Shown here in pieces: positions 8,277 to 17,846 of a stretch of 64,000 nucleotides of DNA. Position numbers and translations under genes: made by a program. The notes under the pieces are model-generated. The model was given only the letters and a program-made list of their open reading frames with translations. It ran no database searches and was not told the origin of the DNA. Every line of letters starts with the position of its first letter. The first letter of the stretch is position 1. Source of the DNA: Tissierella praeacuta_A (lineage in GTDB: Bacteria > Bacillota > Clostridia > Tissierellales > Tissierellaceae); the NCBI RefSeq assembly GCF_040396155.1, contig NZ_JBEBOY010000002.1:62001-126000 (forward strand). Reading direction: 5' to 3'.

Positions 8277-10463
8277 GTGAAAAGAAATTTATTATATTCA
8301 ATTATTTCATTTATGCTAATAATATCTATTTTAACTACTGGATGTGTTTCTAAAGAAGTAGGTAAAATTGAGAAAGGAGATTTAACTAATTCGTCAGAAG
8401 ATAATACAAATGACAAAGAAACTAATATGGAAGTAAACCATGGATTAATAAATATAGAAGTTCCATATGAGCCTTTGAAGTTTGAGGCAAAGGTTAAGCC
8501 ATATAAAGTAAAAGATGATTTATCTAATATTGAAAATTTAAACATATTCGGTGAATTTTCTAAAGAACAATTAGAGTTTATAGTAAAGAATAATTTTGTG
8601 GTAAATCCTAGTAAGAATGAGCAATTATTTTATATTTACGAAGATAATGAATATAAGGATATACCATCCTTTGTCACAACTGACTCAGTTTTGCAGGTAT
8701 ATCATATATTCTATGATTATACACTGCGAACATTGGAGAATGATAAATTATTAGGATTAGTAGAAGAAATGACAGATAGTATGTTAAAAGATTCTATTAG
8801 TATCTATAATAAACTAAATGATAAAGAGATGAAGGATATTCAGTTAAAAAATATTGCATTTTTTCTTACTGCACAATTAGCATTAGAAAAAGACATTCCA
8901 GAGGGGGTGCCTAGTGATGCAATGAACATGGCTTTGGAAGAACAGGAAAAGATTGATAACCATTTAGGTTTTAATAAGTCAACTATATTTCCATATGATT
9001 TAGATTATAGTCAATTTACCATAAGAGGACATTATACTAGGTCAAAGGAATTTGAGAGATATTTCAAGACTATGATGTGGTATGGGCAAGCTCCATTTCC
9101 ACTATATTTCAAAGAAAAAGAAGAAAGAAATATAGAACAGACTCTACAGGCTCTCTTAATTACCTATAGTTTGTATTCTGATAAAAATGTTTATAATAAA
9201 TGGGAAAATATATATGAGCCAACTAATTTCTTTGTTGGAAGCTCTGATGATTTAAGTATTTATCAATATGGAGAATTATTATTTAAAATATATGGAAAGA
9301 CTCCAAATCTAAACAAGCTAAATGACAGAAAAAAATTAGATGAATTCTATAAAGAAGCTGATAAATTACCTGAGCCAAGGGTAAAGGCAAAATATACTAC
9401 TGTATCTACTCCATCAGGAAAACAATTTAGGCTTATGGGACAGAGATATACATTAGATGCTGAAACAATCCAAGAATTGGTGGAGCCTATAGTTAGACCA
9501 ATACCTTCAGGATTAGATGTAATGGGAGTATTAGGTTCGGAAAAAGCAAAGGAAATTCAGTTATCTAAAGAAAATCAATTTAGGGAAGATTATCTAAAAG
9601 AATTTAATAGGATGAAAGATAAATTTTCAAAACTATCTCATAAGGATTGGACCAGCAATATGTATCAAGGATGGCTTTGGACATTGCTAGGATTCCTTGA
9701 ACCTTTTGATAAAGGTTATCCATCTTTTATGACCAATGAAGCTTGGATAGATAAAGACTTAAATACAGCATTAGGTTCTTGGGCAGAGTTAAAACATGAT
9801 ACTATTCTCTATGGAAAACAATCTGCTGCAGAATGTGGTGGTGGAGGATCTGAAGAGGTAGTAGGATATGTGGAACCTAATATCGAAGTATATGAAAAAC
9901 TACTATGGCTAACTAAATTTTCAAGGAAAAACTTATCTGCTAGAAGTTTAACTATAGAAAATATAGATATGAAAATGGAACAATTTGAAGAACTTTTAAG
10001 TTTTCTAATAAATTGCTCAGTAAAAGAACTTAGAAATGAAGAATTGACTAGTGATGAATATTTTCAAATTCAAGTTTACGGAGGTATGTTAGAGAGTTTA
10101 ACAGCTTCTTTCTCTGGAGAGAATTTACGATGGTTTGAGATAACTTCTGAAACAGATAAAAACATGGCAGTAATAGCAGATTTCCATACTATTGCACCAA
10201 ATCCCCAAAGTGATGAAGGATATATGGAAGCAGGAGTAGGTCCAGCATATGAGATTTATGCAGTGGTGCCTATAGGAGGTAAATTATATCTTACAAGAGG
10301 TGCAGTATTTAGTTATCATGAATTTAGTTCAGATGAAAGATTGACAGATGAAAAATGGCAAGAGCTCATAAAAGAAGATAAGCAGCCACCTATGCCTAAT
10401 TGGACAAATTCTTTTATAAGAGAAGGAAAAGGAGAAATACCTTATCCAGAATATGATGAGTAA
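8277..10463 (+). CDS. DUF3160 domain lipoprotein
   Basis: The 728-residue product has a signal peptide ending in a lipobox (LTTGC, Cys at about 23), a polar linker and a long DUF3160 domain. Recognisable family segments are PSFVTTDSVLQVYHIFYDY (about 135-153) and LGSWAELKHDTILYGKQS (about 500-517). The function of the family is unknown; the Trp- and acid-rich conserved segments suggest a folded extracellular binding or hydrolase-like domain. The start is GTG, chosen because AGGGAG lies seven bases before it and the signal peptide follows at once. It pairs with the upstream VCBS-like gene and ends in a strong terminator. Confidence 0.8.
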   Translation: MKRNLLYSIISFMLIISILTTGCVSKEVGKIEKGDLTNSSEDNTNDKETNMEVNHGLINIEVPYEPLKFEAKVKPYKVKDDLSNIENLNIFGEFSKEQLEFIVKNNFVVNPSKNEQLFYIYEDNEYKDIPSFVTTDSVLQVYHIFYDYTLRTLENDKLLGLVEEMTDSMLKDSISIYNKLNDKEMKDIQLKNIAFFLTAQLALEKDIPEGVPSDAMNMALEEQEKIDNHLGFNKSTIFPYDLDYSQFTIRGHYTRSKEFERYFKTMMWYGQAPFPLYFKEKEERNIEQTLQALLITYSLYSDKNVYNKWENIYEPTNFFVGSSDDLSIYQYGELLFKIYGKTPNLNKLNDRKKLDEFYKEADKLPEPRVKAKYTTVSTPSGKQFRLMGQRYTLDAETIQELVEPIVRPIPSGLDVMGVLGSEKAKEIQLSKENQFREDYLKEFNRMKDKFSKLSHKDWTSNMYQGWLWTLLGFLEPFDKGYPSFMTNEAWIDKDLNTALGSWAELKHDTILYGKQSAAECGGGGSEEVVGYVEPNIEVYEKLLWLTKFSRKNLSARSLTIENIDMKMEQFEELLSFLINCSVKELRNEELTSDEYFQIQVYGGMLESLTASFSGENLRWFEITSETDKNMAVIADFHTIAPNPQSDEGYMEAGVGPAYEIYAVVPIGGKLYLTRGAVFSYHEFSSDERLTDEKWQELIKEDKQPPMPNWTNSFIREGKGEIPYPEYDE

Positions 10464-10499
10464 TTAAAAGCATGCTGAATATCCAGCATGCTTTTAATT
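10462..10499. terminator. Bidirectional terminator, overlapping the stop of the Crp/Fnr gene
   Basis: A perfect 16-bp stem (10462-10477 with 10484-10499) has a 6-base loop and A and T runs on its two flanks. It ends both the DUF3160 gene and the convergent regulator gene, whose stop codon lies inside the right arm. Confidence 0.85.
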
Positions 10500-11162
10500 T
10501 ATGTATTCCAAGAGTCTATCCCTATCTGTAATTATAATACTATGACCTTTTAGAAGGATAATTCCTTTAGTTTCCAGTTCTTTAAAGAATCTATTGACAG
10601 TTTCCCTAGATGCTCCTACCATATGAGAAATATCAGTTTGATTTATGGGAGCATTGATTAATATATAATCACCTATCTTTTCGCCATAATCCCTAGATAG
10701 TTTCCATAATCTAGAGGCTATTCTCTGGCTAGTATTATAACTTCCCAAATTTAGGATTTGACGTTGACTTCTACGGATTATATTTGCTAAGGATTTAAGC
10801 ATAAGGAGATTAAAATCAAAATCTTCTTTCATTAAATTAAGTAAAATATCTTTATTTATACCAATTAGAGATGAATCGCTGACAACCTTTGCAGTAGTAG
10901 CAGTACCCCTTCCATCAATGACACATTGATTTATAAAATCCCCCTTTGAAAGATAATATAAATATTTTTCTTTTCCTTCTATAGATGTTTTGGATAATAC
11001 TATATATCCGGAAAGAATGAGATAGATTAATGGATTTGGGTCTGATTCTAGATAGATAGTAGTTCCTTTAGCATATTCCAGATAAGAAGAATTATCTAAA
11101 AATTTTTCCTTTGTTTTTTCTGAAATGTTTTTCCAAGACTTTAAATTATTTAATTGAATCAT
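10494..11162 (-). CDS. Crp/Fnr family transcriptional regulator
   Basis: The 222-residue product has a cyclic-nucleotide-binding-like beta-barrel (about 10-115), a dimerisation helix and a C-terminal winged helix with the recognition segment INQTDISHMVGASRETVNRFFKEL read in two halves. It lacks the N-terminal cysteines of FNR, so it is not an iron-sulfur sensor of that type; the ligand is unknown. ATG 11162 is preferred over 11177 because AGGTGG lies just upstream. It is divergent from the asr/nar operon, and a perfect Crp-type palindrome lies between them, so it very probably activates that operon. Confidence 0.88.
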   Translation of the reverse strand: MIQLNNLKSWKNISEKTKEKFLDNSSYLEYAKGTTIYLESDPNPLIYLILSGYIVLSKTSIEGKEKYLYYLSKGDFINQCVIDGRGTATTAKVVSDSSLIGINKDILLNLMKEDFDFNLLMLKSLANIIRRSQRQILNLGSYNTSQRIASRLWKLSRDYGEKIGDYILINAPINQTDISHMVGASRETVNRFFKELETKGIILLKGHSIIITDRDRLLEYIN

Positions 11163-11214
11163 AATATCCACCTCCATTATCTATTTTTAATTTATATTAT
11201 TATTTTATCATAAT

Positions 11215-11230
11215 TGTGATATATTTCACA
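11215..11230. promoter_or_regulatory. Crp/Fnr-type operator TGTGA-N6-TCACA
   Basis: TGTGA (11215-11219) and TCACA (11226-11230) form the exact consensus palindrome with six central bases. Its centre lies 41.5 bases before the start predicted from the TATAAT at 11252-11257, the class II activator position. The region 17 bases before that -10 has only a poor -35 (CAGTTC), as expected for an activator-dependent promoter. Confidence 0.85.
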
Positions 11231-11251
11231 GTTCATTTACTTTATATAGAC

Positions 11252-11257
11252 TATAAT
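11252..11257 (+). promoter_or_regulatory. -10 element of the asr operon promoter
   Basis: Perfect TATAAT without a good -35. Transcription would begin near 11264, about 33 bases before the asrA ATG. Confidence 0.65.
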
Positions 11258-11296
11258 GAGTTAAAGCATCATTATAATTAGCGAGGAGGATACTTA

Positions 11297-12319
11297 ATGG
11301 GCTACGAAATAATAAATACTAAATTTAATTTATATCTTGAAAAATGGAGCAAAGATTATGAAGTTTATGGACCTGTTCGAATAACAGGAGGAGGAAGGTT
11401 TTCTGATACGGATAATATACGTTATGAGAAAATTACAAATGTGGAGGAAATTGAGTATAAAGAAAAATCCATTTTTTCAGCAAAGGAAGTATTGTTTCCA
11501 GTAACAGAAACAATTTTTAATATTCAAGAAGAAAGACTTAGTGAACCTTATTATGAGGAAAAGAAATATATAATTTTTCTTCGTGCATGCGATATTCATG
11601 CAATAGATAAAATGGATTATATATTTTTAAAAAATGGAAGTTTTAAAGACCCTTACTATGAAAGAAGAAGAAAAAATACTAAATTTATTTTAATGGGATG
11701 CAGTAATAGTTTTGAGAATTGTTTCTGTGTATCCATGGGAACTAATAAAACAGATAATTATTCCATGGCAATTAAGTTTTTTGATGATAAGGTTCATATT
11801 GAAGTTAAAGATACTGAATTTAAAGAAGACTTTAAGGGAGAAAGCGAAATTGAATTTATTCCTGAATATGTTTTAGAAAATCATTATAATGTGACAATTC
11901 CTGATGCAGAAAAATTGGATTTTTCCTTATTTAATGATGATATGTGGAAGGATTATGAAAATAGATGTATTGCCTGTGGCCGCTGCAATTTTTCATGTCC
12001 AACATGCACTTGCTTTACAACAACAGATATTCATTATAAAGAAAATCCAGATAATGGTGAAAGACGTCGTGTATGGGCAGGATGCCAGGTAGACAAATTC
12101 ACTGATATGGCAGGAGGACATTCCTTTAGGAGAGATTATGGCTCGAGAATGCGTTTCAAGACAATGCATAAAATCTATGATTTCAAGAAACGATTTGGAG
12201 AAACAATGTGTGTTGGCTGTGGGCGTTGTGATGATAGATGTCCAGAATATATATCCTTTGCACAATGCATTAATTTAGTTTCTAAAAAGGTTAATGAAGA
12301 AAATAAGGAGGAAAAATAA
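11297..12319 (+). CDS. asrA: Anaerobic sulfite reductase subunit A
   Basis: AsrA is the iron-sulfur subunit that relays electrons from AsrB to the siroheme subunit AsrC. The 340-residue product carries C-terminal [4Fe-4S] motifs CIACGRCNFSCPTC (about 224-237) and CVGCGRCDDRCP (about 303-314). The N-terminal part has the family's GGGRF segment. GAGGAGG lies before the ATG. It is first in a long operon and overlaps asrB by one base (TAATG). In this setting, beside a nitrate-reductase-like gene, the complex might use nitrite as well as sulfite. Confidence 0.92.
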   Translation: MGYEIINTKFNLYLEKWSKDYEVYGPVRITGGGRFSDTDNIRYEKITNVEEIEYKEKSIFSAKEVLFPVTETIFNIQEERLSEPYYEEKKYIIFLRACDIHAIDKMDYIFLKNGSFKDPYYERRRKNTKFILMGCSNSFENCFCVSMGTNKTDNYSMAIKFFDDKVHIEVKDTEFKEDFKGESEIEFIPEYVLENHYNVTIPDAEKLDFSLFNDDMWKDYENRCIACGRCNFSCPTCTCFTTTDIHYKENPDNGERRRVWAGCQVDKFTDMAGGHSFRRDYGSRMRFKTMHKIYDFKKRFGETMCVGCGRCDDRCPEYISFAQCINLVSKKVNEENKEEK

Positions 12320-13107
12320 TGAATCCATATATGACTTATCCTGCAGAAATAAAGAAAATCCTTAAACATACAGATATTGATTATACATTTTTTGTTGAAA
12401 GGATTATGGATGTTAAAGGAGGGCAATTTGTTCAGGTATCTGTTCCTAAATTTGGGGAAGTACCTATTTCCATCAGTGATTTTGATAATGAATTAATAGA
12501 GTTAACCATAAGAAAAGTAGGGCATGTAACAGATGCAATTTTTAATAAAAAAGCAGGAGATTTTTTACAGATTCGTGGACCCTATGGTAATAACTTTGAA
12601 CCAGAAATTCATTTTGGTAAGGATTTAATTATGGTAACAGGTGGAACAGGTCTTGCTCCTGTAAAAAGTGTAATTAATTATTTTCATAAGAATTTAGATA
12701 AAATAAATAGCTTTAAGTTAATTAGTGGATTTAAATCTTCTCAAGATATTCTATTTAAAGATTCTTTTAGAGAGTGGGAAAAGAATATGGATATTTGTCT
12801 AACTATTGATAAACCAGAAGAAGGTTGGATGGGAAATACAGGATTTGTAACAGAGCATGTATCTAAACTTAATCTTCCTAATATAGAAAATATCAGTGTG
12901 ATCATGGTGGGACCGCCGCCAATGATGAAGTTTACTGGAATTGAGTTATCAAAACTAGGTATTAAGGATGAACAAATTTGGGTTTCATTTGAAAGAAAAA
13001 TGTCCTGTGGAATTGGAAAATGCGGACATTGTAAAATTGATGAAACTTATATATGTCTAGAGGGTCCAGTATTTAGATATGATAAGGCTGCTAAATTAAT
13101 AGATTAA
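12319..13107 (+). CDS. asrB: Anaerobic sulfite reductase subunit B (FAD/NAD(H) reductase)
   Basis: The 262-residue product belongs to the ferredoxin-NADP reductase/dihydroorotate dehydrogenase electron-transfer family. Visible parts are the FAD-binding barrel (LRIRGPYGNNF-like segment written here as LQIRGPYGNNF, about 93-103), the nucleotide segment MVTGGTGLAPV (about 109-119), and a C-terminal 2Fe-2S cysteine cluster (MSCGIGKCGHC and a later Cys). It feeds electrons from NADH to AsrA and AsrC. The ATG overlaps the asrA stop by one base, so translation is coupled. Confidence 0.93.
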   Translation: MNPYMTYPAEIKKILKHTDIDYTFFVERIMDVKGGQFVQVSVPKFGEVPISISDFDNELIELTIRKVGHVTDAIFNKKAGDFLQIRGPYGNNFEPEIHFGKDLIMVTGGTGLAPVKSVINYFHKNLDKINSFKLISGFKSSQDILFKDSFREWEKNMDICLTIDKPEEGWMGNTGFVTEHVSKLNLPNIENISVIMVGPPPMMKFTGIELSKLGIKDEQIWVSFERKMSCGIGKCGHCKIDETYICLEGPVFRYDKAAKLID

Positions 13108-13119
13108 GGAGGAAAATAA

Positions 13120-14076
13120 ATGTTAGACTTAAATACCAAAAAAATTAAAAAGAATGCATTTAGAATTACTAAACAACGAAATAAAACCTCTATACGTATA
13201 AGAATTCCTGGAGGGCAGTTACCAGCAGAGGTTATCCCTACATTGTATGAGATTGCCACAAAATACGGAGATGGTAAATTACATATTACCTCAAGACAAG
13301 GCTTTGAAATAACTGGAATTGACTTTGTCAATATGGACAAAATTAACGAAATAATAAGCCCAATAATTGAGAAATTAGAACTGCCATATGGAGTTCAAAT
13401 TGACAATCCAAGAGAAGGATATCCTGCTTCAGGAACGAGAAATATATCTTCATGTATTGGAAATAGAGTCTGTCCTTATGCGAATTACAATACTACAGAG
13501 TTTGCAAAAAGAATAGAAGGAGCCATATTTCCCCATGACCATCATTTTAAAATAGCAACTACTGGATGCCCAAATGATTGTGCAAAGGCACATATGCAGG
13601 ATTTTGGAATTATAGGAATGGCAGGTGTAAGATATGACTCTTACAGATGTGTAGGATGTGAAGCCTGTGTGAAGAACTGTAAGAAACGTGTTGTTGGTGC
13701 GTTAAAGATAGTAGATGGAAAGGTAGTAAGAAATGAAGACATTTGTATAGAATGTGGTGAATGTGTTTTGACTTGCCCTATGCAGGCATGGTCAAGAAAA
13801 GAAGAAAAACGATATAAATTAGTTATTATGGGTCGAACTGGAAAGAAAGGTCCCCGTTTAGCTCAGACTTTTATAAAAGGAGTTGATGAAGCATCAATTA
13901 TTAAAATCATTCAAAACACCTATGATTATGTGGATGAATATATTGATCGTACTCTTCCAAAGGAACATGTTGGATATATAGTGGATCGTACAGGATATCA
14001 AGAATTTAAAAAATGGGCATTAAAAGATGTGAATTTGCCAAAGGATGCAAAAGTAGCTGAGCATATTTATTGGTAA
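13120..14076 (+). CDS. asrC: Anaerobic sulfite reductase subunit C (siroheme)
   Basis: This is the catalytic subunit for six-electron reduction of sulfite to sulfide. The 318-residue product shows the siroheme/[4Fe-4S] ligand pattern CIGNRVC (about 109-115) with CPNDC (about 151-155), and two ferredoxin clusters, CVGCEACVKNC and CIECGECVLTCP. GGAGG precedes the ATG, 12 bases after asrB. The same cofactor can reduce nitrite to ammonium, and the next genes resemble a nitrate reductase, so a dual or nitrite role is an open possibility. Confidence 0.93.
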   Translation: MLDLNTKKIKKNAFRITKQRNKTSIRIRIPGGQLPAEVIPTLYEIATKYGDGKLHITSRQGFEITGIDFVNMDKINEIISPIIEKLELPYGVQIDNPREGYPASGTRNISSCIGNRVCPYANYNTTEFAKRIEGAIFPHDHHFKIATTGCPNDCAKAHMQDFGIIGMAGVRYDSYRCVGCEACVKNCKKRVVGALKIVDGKVVRNEDICIECGECVLTCPMQAWSRKEEKRYKLVIMGRTGKKGPRLAQTFIKGVDEASIIKIIQNTYDYVDEYIDRTLPKEHVGYIVDRTGYQEFKKWALKDVNLPKDAKVAEHIYW

Positions 14077-14103
14077 AATAATAAAAAGAGTAGGGGGATA
14101 GAT

Positions 14104-16176
14104 ATGAAGAAGGTACAATCAACCTGTAATTATTGTGCATTAGACTGTAATTTAGACTTTTATGTAGAGGACAATCAAATTATAAAAGTTCTTCCAACTA
14201 AAGGATATCCAGTTAATAATGGTTTTTCATGCATTAAAGGCCTATCCTTAGATAAGCAACAGACTACAGTGAATTGCTCACCTTTGCCTAAGATAAAACA
14301 GCCTGACGGAAGTTTTAAATATGTTTCATGGGAAGAAGGATTTGAATATGTAGCAAATAAATTATTGGAATTACAAGAAAAGTACGGAAAAGAAAGTATT
14401 GCTGGGATTAGTACGGGACAACTTACTATGGAGGAATTTGCCATATTTGGCCATGTTATGAGAAATTTCCTCAAAACCAATGTAGATGGCAATACAAGAC
14501 TTTGTATGGCTACTGCTGTTGTTGCACATAAGCAAAGTTTTGGTTTTGATGCGCCCGGTTTTACTTTAAAGGATATCGAATTGTCCGATAGAATTATTCT
14601 AATTGGTGCAAACCCAGTAGTTGCTCATCCAATTCTATGGGGACGTATTTTAAAAAATAAAAATAAAAAATTAATTGTAATTGACCCAAGAAAATCTGAA
14701 ACGGCTGAGAATGCTGATTATTGGTATGGATTAAAGGGAAAAACTGATTTAGTTTTATTATATACAATTGCCAATATTTTAATTGAAAAAGATTATATTG
14801 ATAAGGAATATATAGAAAAAAATACAGAAGGATTTGAGGATTTTAAATCCTTTGTAAAGTCCTATACACTGAATAAGGCAGCAAAGATTACAGAATTAAG
14901 AGAAGAACAGATTCTAGAACTGGTAGAATTAATTCATAGTGGAGAAAGGGTATCTTTCTGGTGGACAATGGGAGTTAACCAAGGATATGAGGCAGTACGT
15001 ACTGCACAGGCTATTATCAATCTAGCTTTAATGACTGGAAATATTGGAAGAAAAGGAACAGGGGCTAATTCCATTACAGGACAGTGTAATGCAATGGGTT
15101 CTAGGGTCTATAGTAATACTGCATGTTTCTTTGGTGGTGGAGATTTTAACAATACTGATAGAAGAAAACGTATTGCTGAGGTTTTAGGAGTTAAGGATTC
15201 GGATTTAGCAGAAAAGCCAACTGCAACATATAATCAGATTATTGAAGGTATCAATGAAGGTAAGATTAAGGGATTGTGGATTCTATGTACTAATCCACGC
15301 CATAGCTGGACAAATAATGAAACATTTGCAAAGGCAATTGAGAAACTTGAACTATTTGTAGTTCAGGATATTTATGATGATACAGATAGTGCAAATCATT
15401 GTACTGTATTTTTCCCAGCAGTTTCTGGTATAAAAAAGGAAGGGACATATATAAATCTTGAAAGAAGAGTTTCTGCCATGAGACCTTGCTTAGAAAAAGG
15501 TGAAAATGAAAAAAATGATTATGAAATTATCTATGGAGTAGGTAAGGCTTTAGGTATGGGTTCTCTTTTAGATAAATGGAAGACCTCTAAGGACTGTTTT
15601 GAACTTATGAAGGAGTGTTCTAGGGGAATGCCTTGTGATATAACAGGTATAACATGGGAAGGTCTTGAGAACTCCAATGGTATTCAATGGCCATTTAGAG
15701 AAGGGGAAGAATTGAAAGAAGATGAAAGGCGACTTTATGAAGATGGAAGATTTTATACTCCATCAAAAAAAGCAAAGTTTATCTTCGAAGATGTAAGAGA
15801 AAATCCACTTCCTACTACAGAAAAATTCCCATATATATTGAATACTGGAAGGGGAACAGTAGGGCAATGGCATACTCAGACTCGTACAAAAGAGGTCCAA
15901 TTTATTGAAGATGTTAGTATTAAGAAATCATATATTTATATGAATACTAAATTAGCTTCGGAAAATAAAATTAAAGAGAATGATTTAATACGTGTTTATT
16001 CTATTAATGGAGAAGATGCAGATTTCTTTGTAAAAATAACGGATAATTTACGATATGAGCAGCTTTATGCACCAATACACTATATTGAATGTAATAAGCT
16101 TACTCCTTCACTTTATGATTCATATTCAAAGGAGCCGTCTTATAAAACAACACCAATCTATTTTGAAAAACTCTAA
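14104..16176 (+). CDS. Molybdopterin oxidoreductase, clostridial nitrate reductase (NarB/NasA) type
   Basis: The 690-residue enzyme starts with a [4Fe-4S] site, CNYCALDC (8-15) plus a Cys in GFSCIKG, then the molybdopterin domains. The segment GNTRLCMATAVVAHK supplies Cys as the probable Mo ligand in the position used by Nap/Nas nitrate reductases, not Sec/Cys followed by His as in formate dehydrogenases. The segments GANSITGQCNAMGSR and GRGTVGQWHTQTRT also fit this group. No Tat signal is present, so it is cytoplasmic. It sits in one run with asrABC, a ferredoxin and an FAD reductase. Nitrate as substrate is inferred; another oxyanion is possible. Confidence 0.8.
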   Translation: MKKVQSTCNYCALDCNLDFYVEDNQIIKVLPTKGYPVNNGFSCIKGLSLDKQQTTVNCSPLPKIKQPDGSFKYVSWEEGFEYVANKLLELQEKYGKESIAGISTGQLTMEEFAIFGHVMRNFLKTNVDGNTRLCMATAVVAHKQSFGFDAPGFTLKDIELSDRIILIGANPVVAHPILWGRILKNKNKKLIVIDPRKSETAENADYWYGLKGKTDLVLLYTIANILIEKDYIDKEYIEKNTEGFEDFKSFVKSYTLNKAAKITELREEQILELVELIHSGERVSFWWTMGVNQGYEAVRTAQAIINLALMTGNIGRKGTGANSITGQCNAMGSRVYSNTACFFGGGDFNNTDRRKRIAEVLGVKDSDLAEKPTATYNQIIEGINEGKIKGLWILCTNPRHSWTNNETFAKAIEKLELFVVQDIYDDTDSANHCTVFFPAVSGIKKEGTYINLERRVSAMRPCLEKGENEKNDYEIIYGVGKALGMGSLLDKWKTSKDCFELMKECSRGMPCDITGITWEGLENSNGIQWPFREGEELKEDERRLYEDGRFYTPSKKAKFIFEDVRENPLPTTEKFPYILNTGRGTVGQWHTQTRTKEVQFIEDVSIKKSYIYMNTKLASENKIKENDLIRVYSINGEDADFFVKITDNLRYEQLYAPIHYIECNKLTPSLYDSYSKEPSYKTTPIYFEKL

Positions 16177-16188
16177 GGAGGTATAGAG

Positions 16189-16605
16189 ATGAAAAGAATA
16201 AAGATAGATAGAAATAAATGTATTGGTTGTTTAACTTGTGTTACTGCCTGTGTAGTATCCCATGAAAGTAATGATGCAAGAAATCGTGTTGTAATAGATA
16301 GTGAAACAAACGCGGCGCCTATTTTCTGCCGTCATTGTGATTTGCCTGAATGTACTTATACTTGTATGACTGGTGCAATGCATAAAAATTTGGAAACTGG
16401 ATTTGTGGAATACGATAGTGAACAATGTGCTAGCTGCTATATGTGTATTATGGCCTGTCCTTATGGAGTTCTTAAAAGTGATAGAATCAACCATGAAGTA
16501 ATTATGAAATGTAATATGTGTGTTCATCGTACTGAGAATGGATTGCTGAAGCCAATGTGTGTTGAAAAATGTCCAATGCATGCAATTACTTTAGAGGAGG
16601 TATAG
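16189..16605 (+). CDS. Four-cluster [4Fe-4S] ferredoxin-like electron transfer subunit (NarC/DmsB type)
   Basis: The 138-residue protein is built almost entirely from cysteine motifs: CIGCLTCVTAC (11-21), CRHCDLPECTYTC, CASCYMCIMACP and CNMCVHR with a final CVEKCP. This is the layout of DmsB/HycB-type electron-transfer subunits with four cubane clusters. GGAGGT precedes the ATG, and it lies 12 bases after the molybdoenzyme gene and one base before the FAD reductase gene, so the three are expected to work as one chain. Confidence 0.88.
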   Translation: MKRIKIDRNKCIGCLTCVTACVVSHESNDARNRVVIDSETNAAPIFCRHCDLPECTYTCMTGAMHKNLETGFVEYDSEQCASCYMCIMACPYGVLKSDRINHEVIMKCNMCVHRTENGLLKPMCVEKCPMHAITLEEV

Positions 16606-16606
16606 T

Positions 16607-17836
16607 ATGAGATATGTGATTTTAGGTTCATCTGCAGCAGGTATAAATGGTGCAAAAGAGATTAGAAAATTAGATTCCACTGGGGAGATTATCATGATTT
16701 CTAAAGATGAGACTATATATTCCAGATGTATACTTCATCATTATATGTCTAAACAGAGGACAATGGATAGGCTTAGGTTTGTAGAAGAGGATTTTTTTAA
16801 GTGTTATAGGATTAAATGGATTGGAAGTACAGAGGCAATAGGAGTAGATGCAGAGAAAAAAGAAGTGTATTTATCTAATGGGGAAACTACTAATTATGAT
16901 AAACTTCTTATTGCAACAGGTTCTAATTCTTTTTTCCCTCCCATTGAAAATATGAATAAGGCTAAAAATGTCTTAGGATTTCGCAATATAAATGATTGTA
17001 TAGAGATTATGGAGAAGATAGATAAGGTAGATAATATAGCTATAATGGGTGGCGGATTAGTAGGAGTAGATGCTCTCACTGGACTAATAGATACTAAGAA
17101 AAATCTATATTTAGTAGAGATGCAGGACAGATTATTATCTATTCAATTAGATAAAAGAGCTGCTAAGACTTATGAAGATGCTTTTCTAGAAAGAGGAGTA
17201 AATTTTTATTTTGGAATTGGTGCCGAAAGGTTAAACATTGATGGGGAAGATAATATTAAAAGTCTTACTTTAAGCAATGGGGAAGAAATTCCCTGCGAAT
17301 TACTTATTGTAACTGCTGGAGTTCGCTCTAATATTGGATTTCTAAAGGACTCTACAATTGAAGTAGATAAAAAGGGTCTCATTATTGATAGAAGTGGAAT
17401 AACTAATATACCTGATGTCTATGGTGCAGGTGATGTTACTGGTCGAGGACCTATATGGCCTGTTGCAGTAAAGGAAGGAGTTATTGCCGGTAGCAATATG
17501 GCTGGAGTCAATAAAGAAATGACGGATTTTTTTACTAGTAAATCTACTATGAATTTTTTTGGCATACCAACTATGTCATTAGGCATAAATGAGCCAGTAG
17601 ATCATAGCTATCTAGTAGAGATAGAAGATGATAATAAGGGAAATTACAAGAAGATTATTCATAAAGATGGGAAAATACAAGGAGCTATTCTTCAAGGTGA
17701 TTTATCCTATGCTGGAGTGTTAACACAACTAATTAAAGAGAATATAGATATCTCTAAGGTAAAGAAACCAATTTTTAAAATCGACTACTCGGATTTTTTC
17801 AATATTAGAAATAATTTTGAATTTAGTTATGAATAG
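16607..17836 (+). CDS. FAD/NAD(P)-dependent oxidoreductase (NirB N-terminal/rubredoxin reductase-like)
   Basis: The 409-residue flavoprotein has the N-terminal FAD dinucleotide motif GSSAAGINGA (about 7-16), a central NAD motif GGGLVGVDA (about 147-155) and the second FAD motif GAGDVTGRGP (about 273-282). It resembles pyridine-nucleotide reductases that feed nitrite or nitrate reductases and rubredoxin. The start follows the ferredoxin gene stop after one base and has GGAGGT upstream. It most likely passes NADH electrons to the neighbouring ferredoxin and molybdoenzyme. Confidence 0.85.
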   Translation: MRYVILGSSAAGINGAKEIRKLDSTGEIIMISKDETIYSRCILHHYMSKQRTMDRLRFVEEDFFKCYRIKWIGSTEAIGVDAEKKEVYLSNGETTNYDKLLIATGSNSFFPPIENMNKAKNVLGFRNINDCIEIMEKIDKVDNIAIMGGGLVGVDALTGLIDTKKNLYLVEMQDRLLSIQLDKRAAKTYEDAFLERGVNFYFGIGAERLNIDGEDNIKSLTLSNGEEIPCELLIVTAGVRSNIGFLKDSTIEVDKKGLIIDRSGITNIPDVYGAGDVTGRGPIWPVAVKEGVIAGSNMAGVNKEMTDFFTSKSTMNFFGIPTMSLGINEPVDHSYLVEIEDDNKGNYKKIIHKDGKIQGAILQGDLSYAGVLTQLIKENIDISKVKKPIFKIDYSDFFNIRNNFEFSYE

Positions 17837-17846
17837 GGGGATTATT

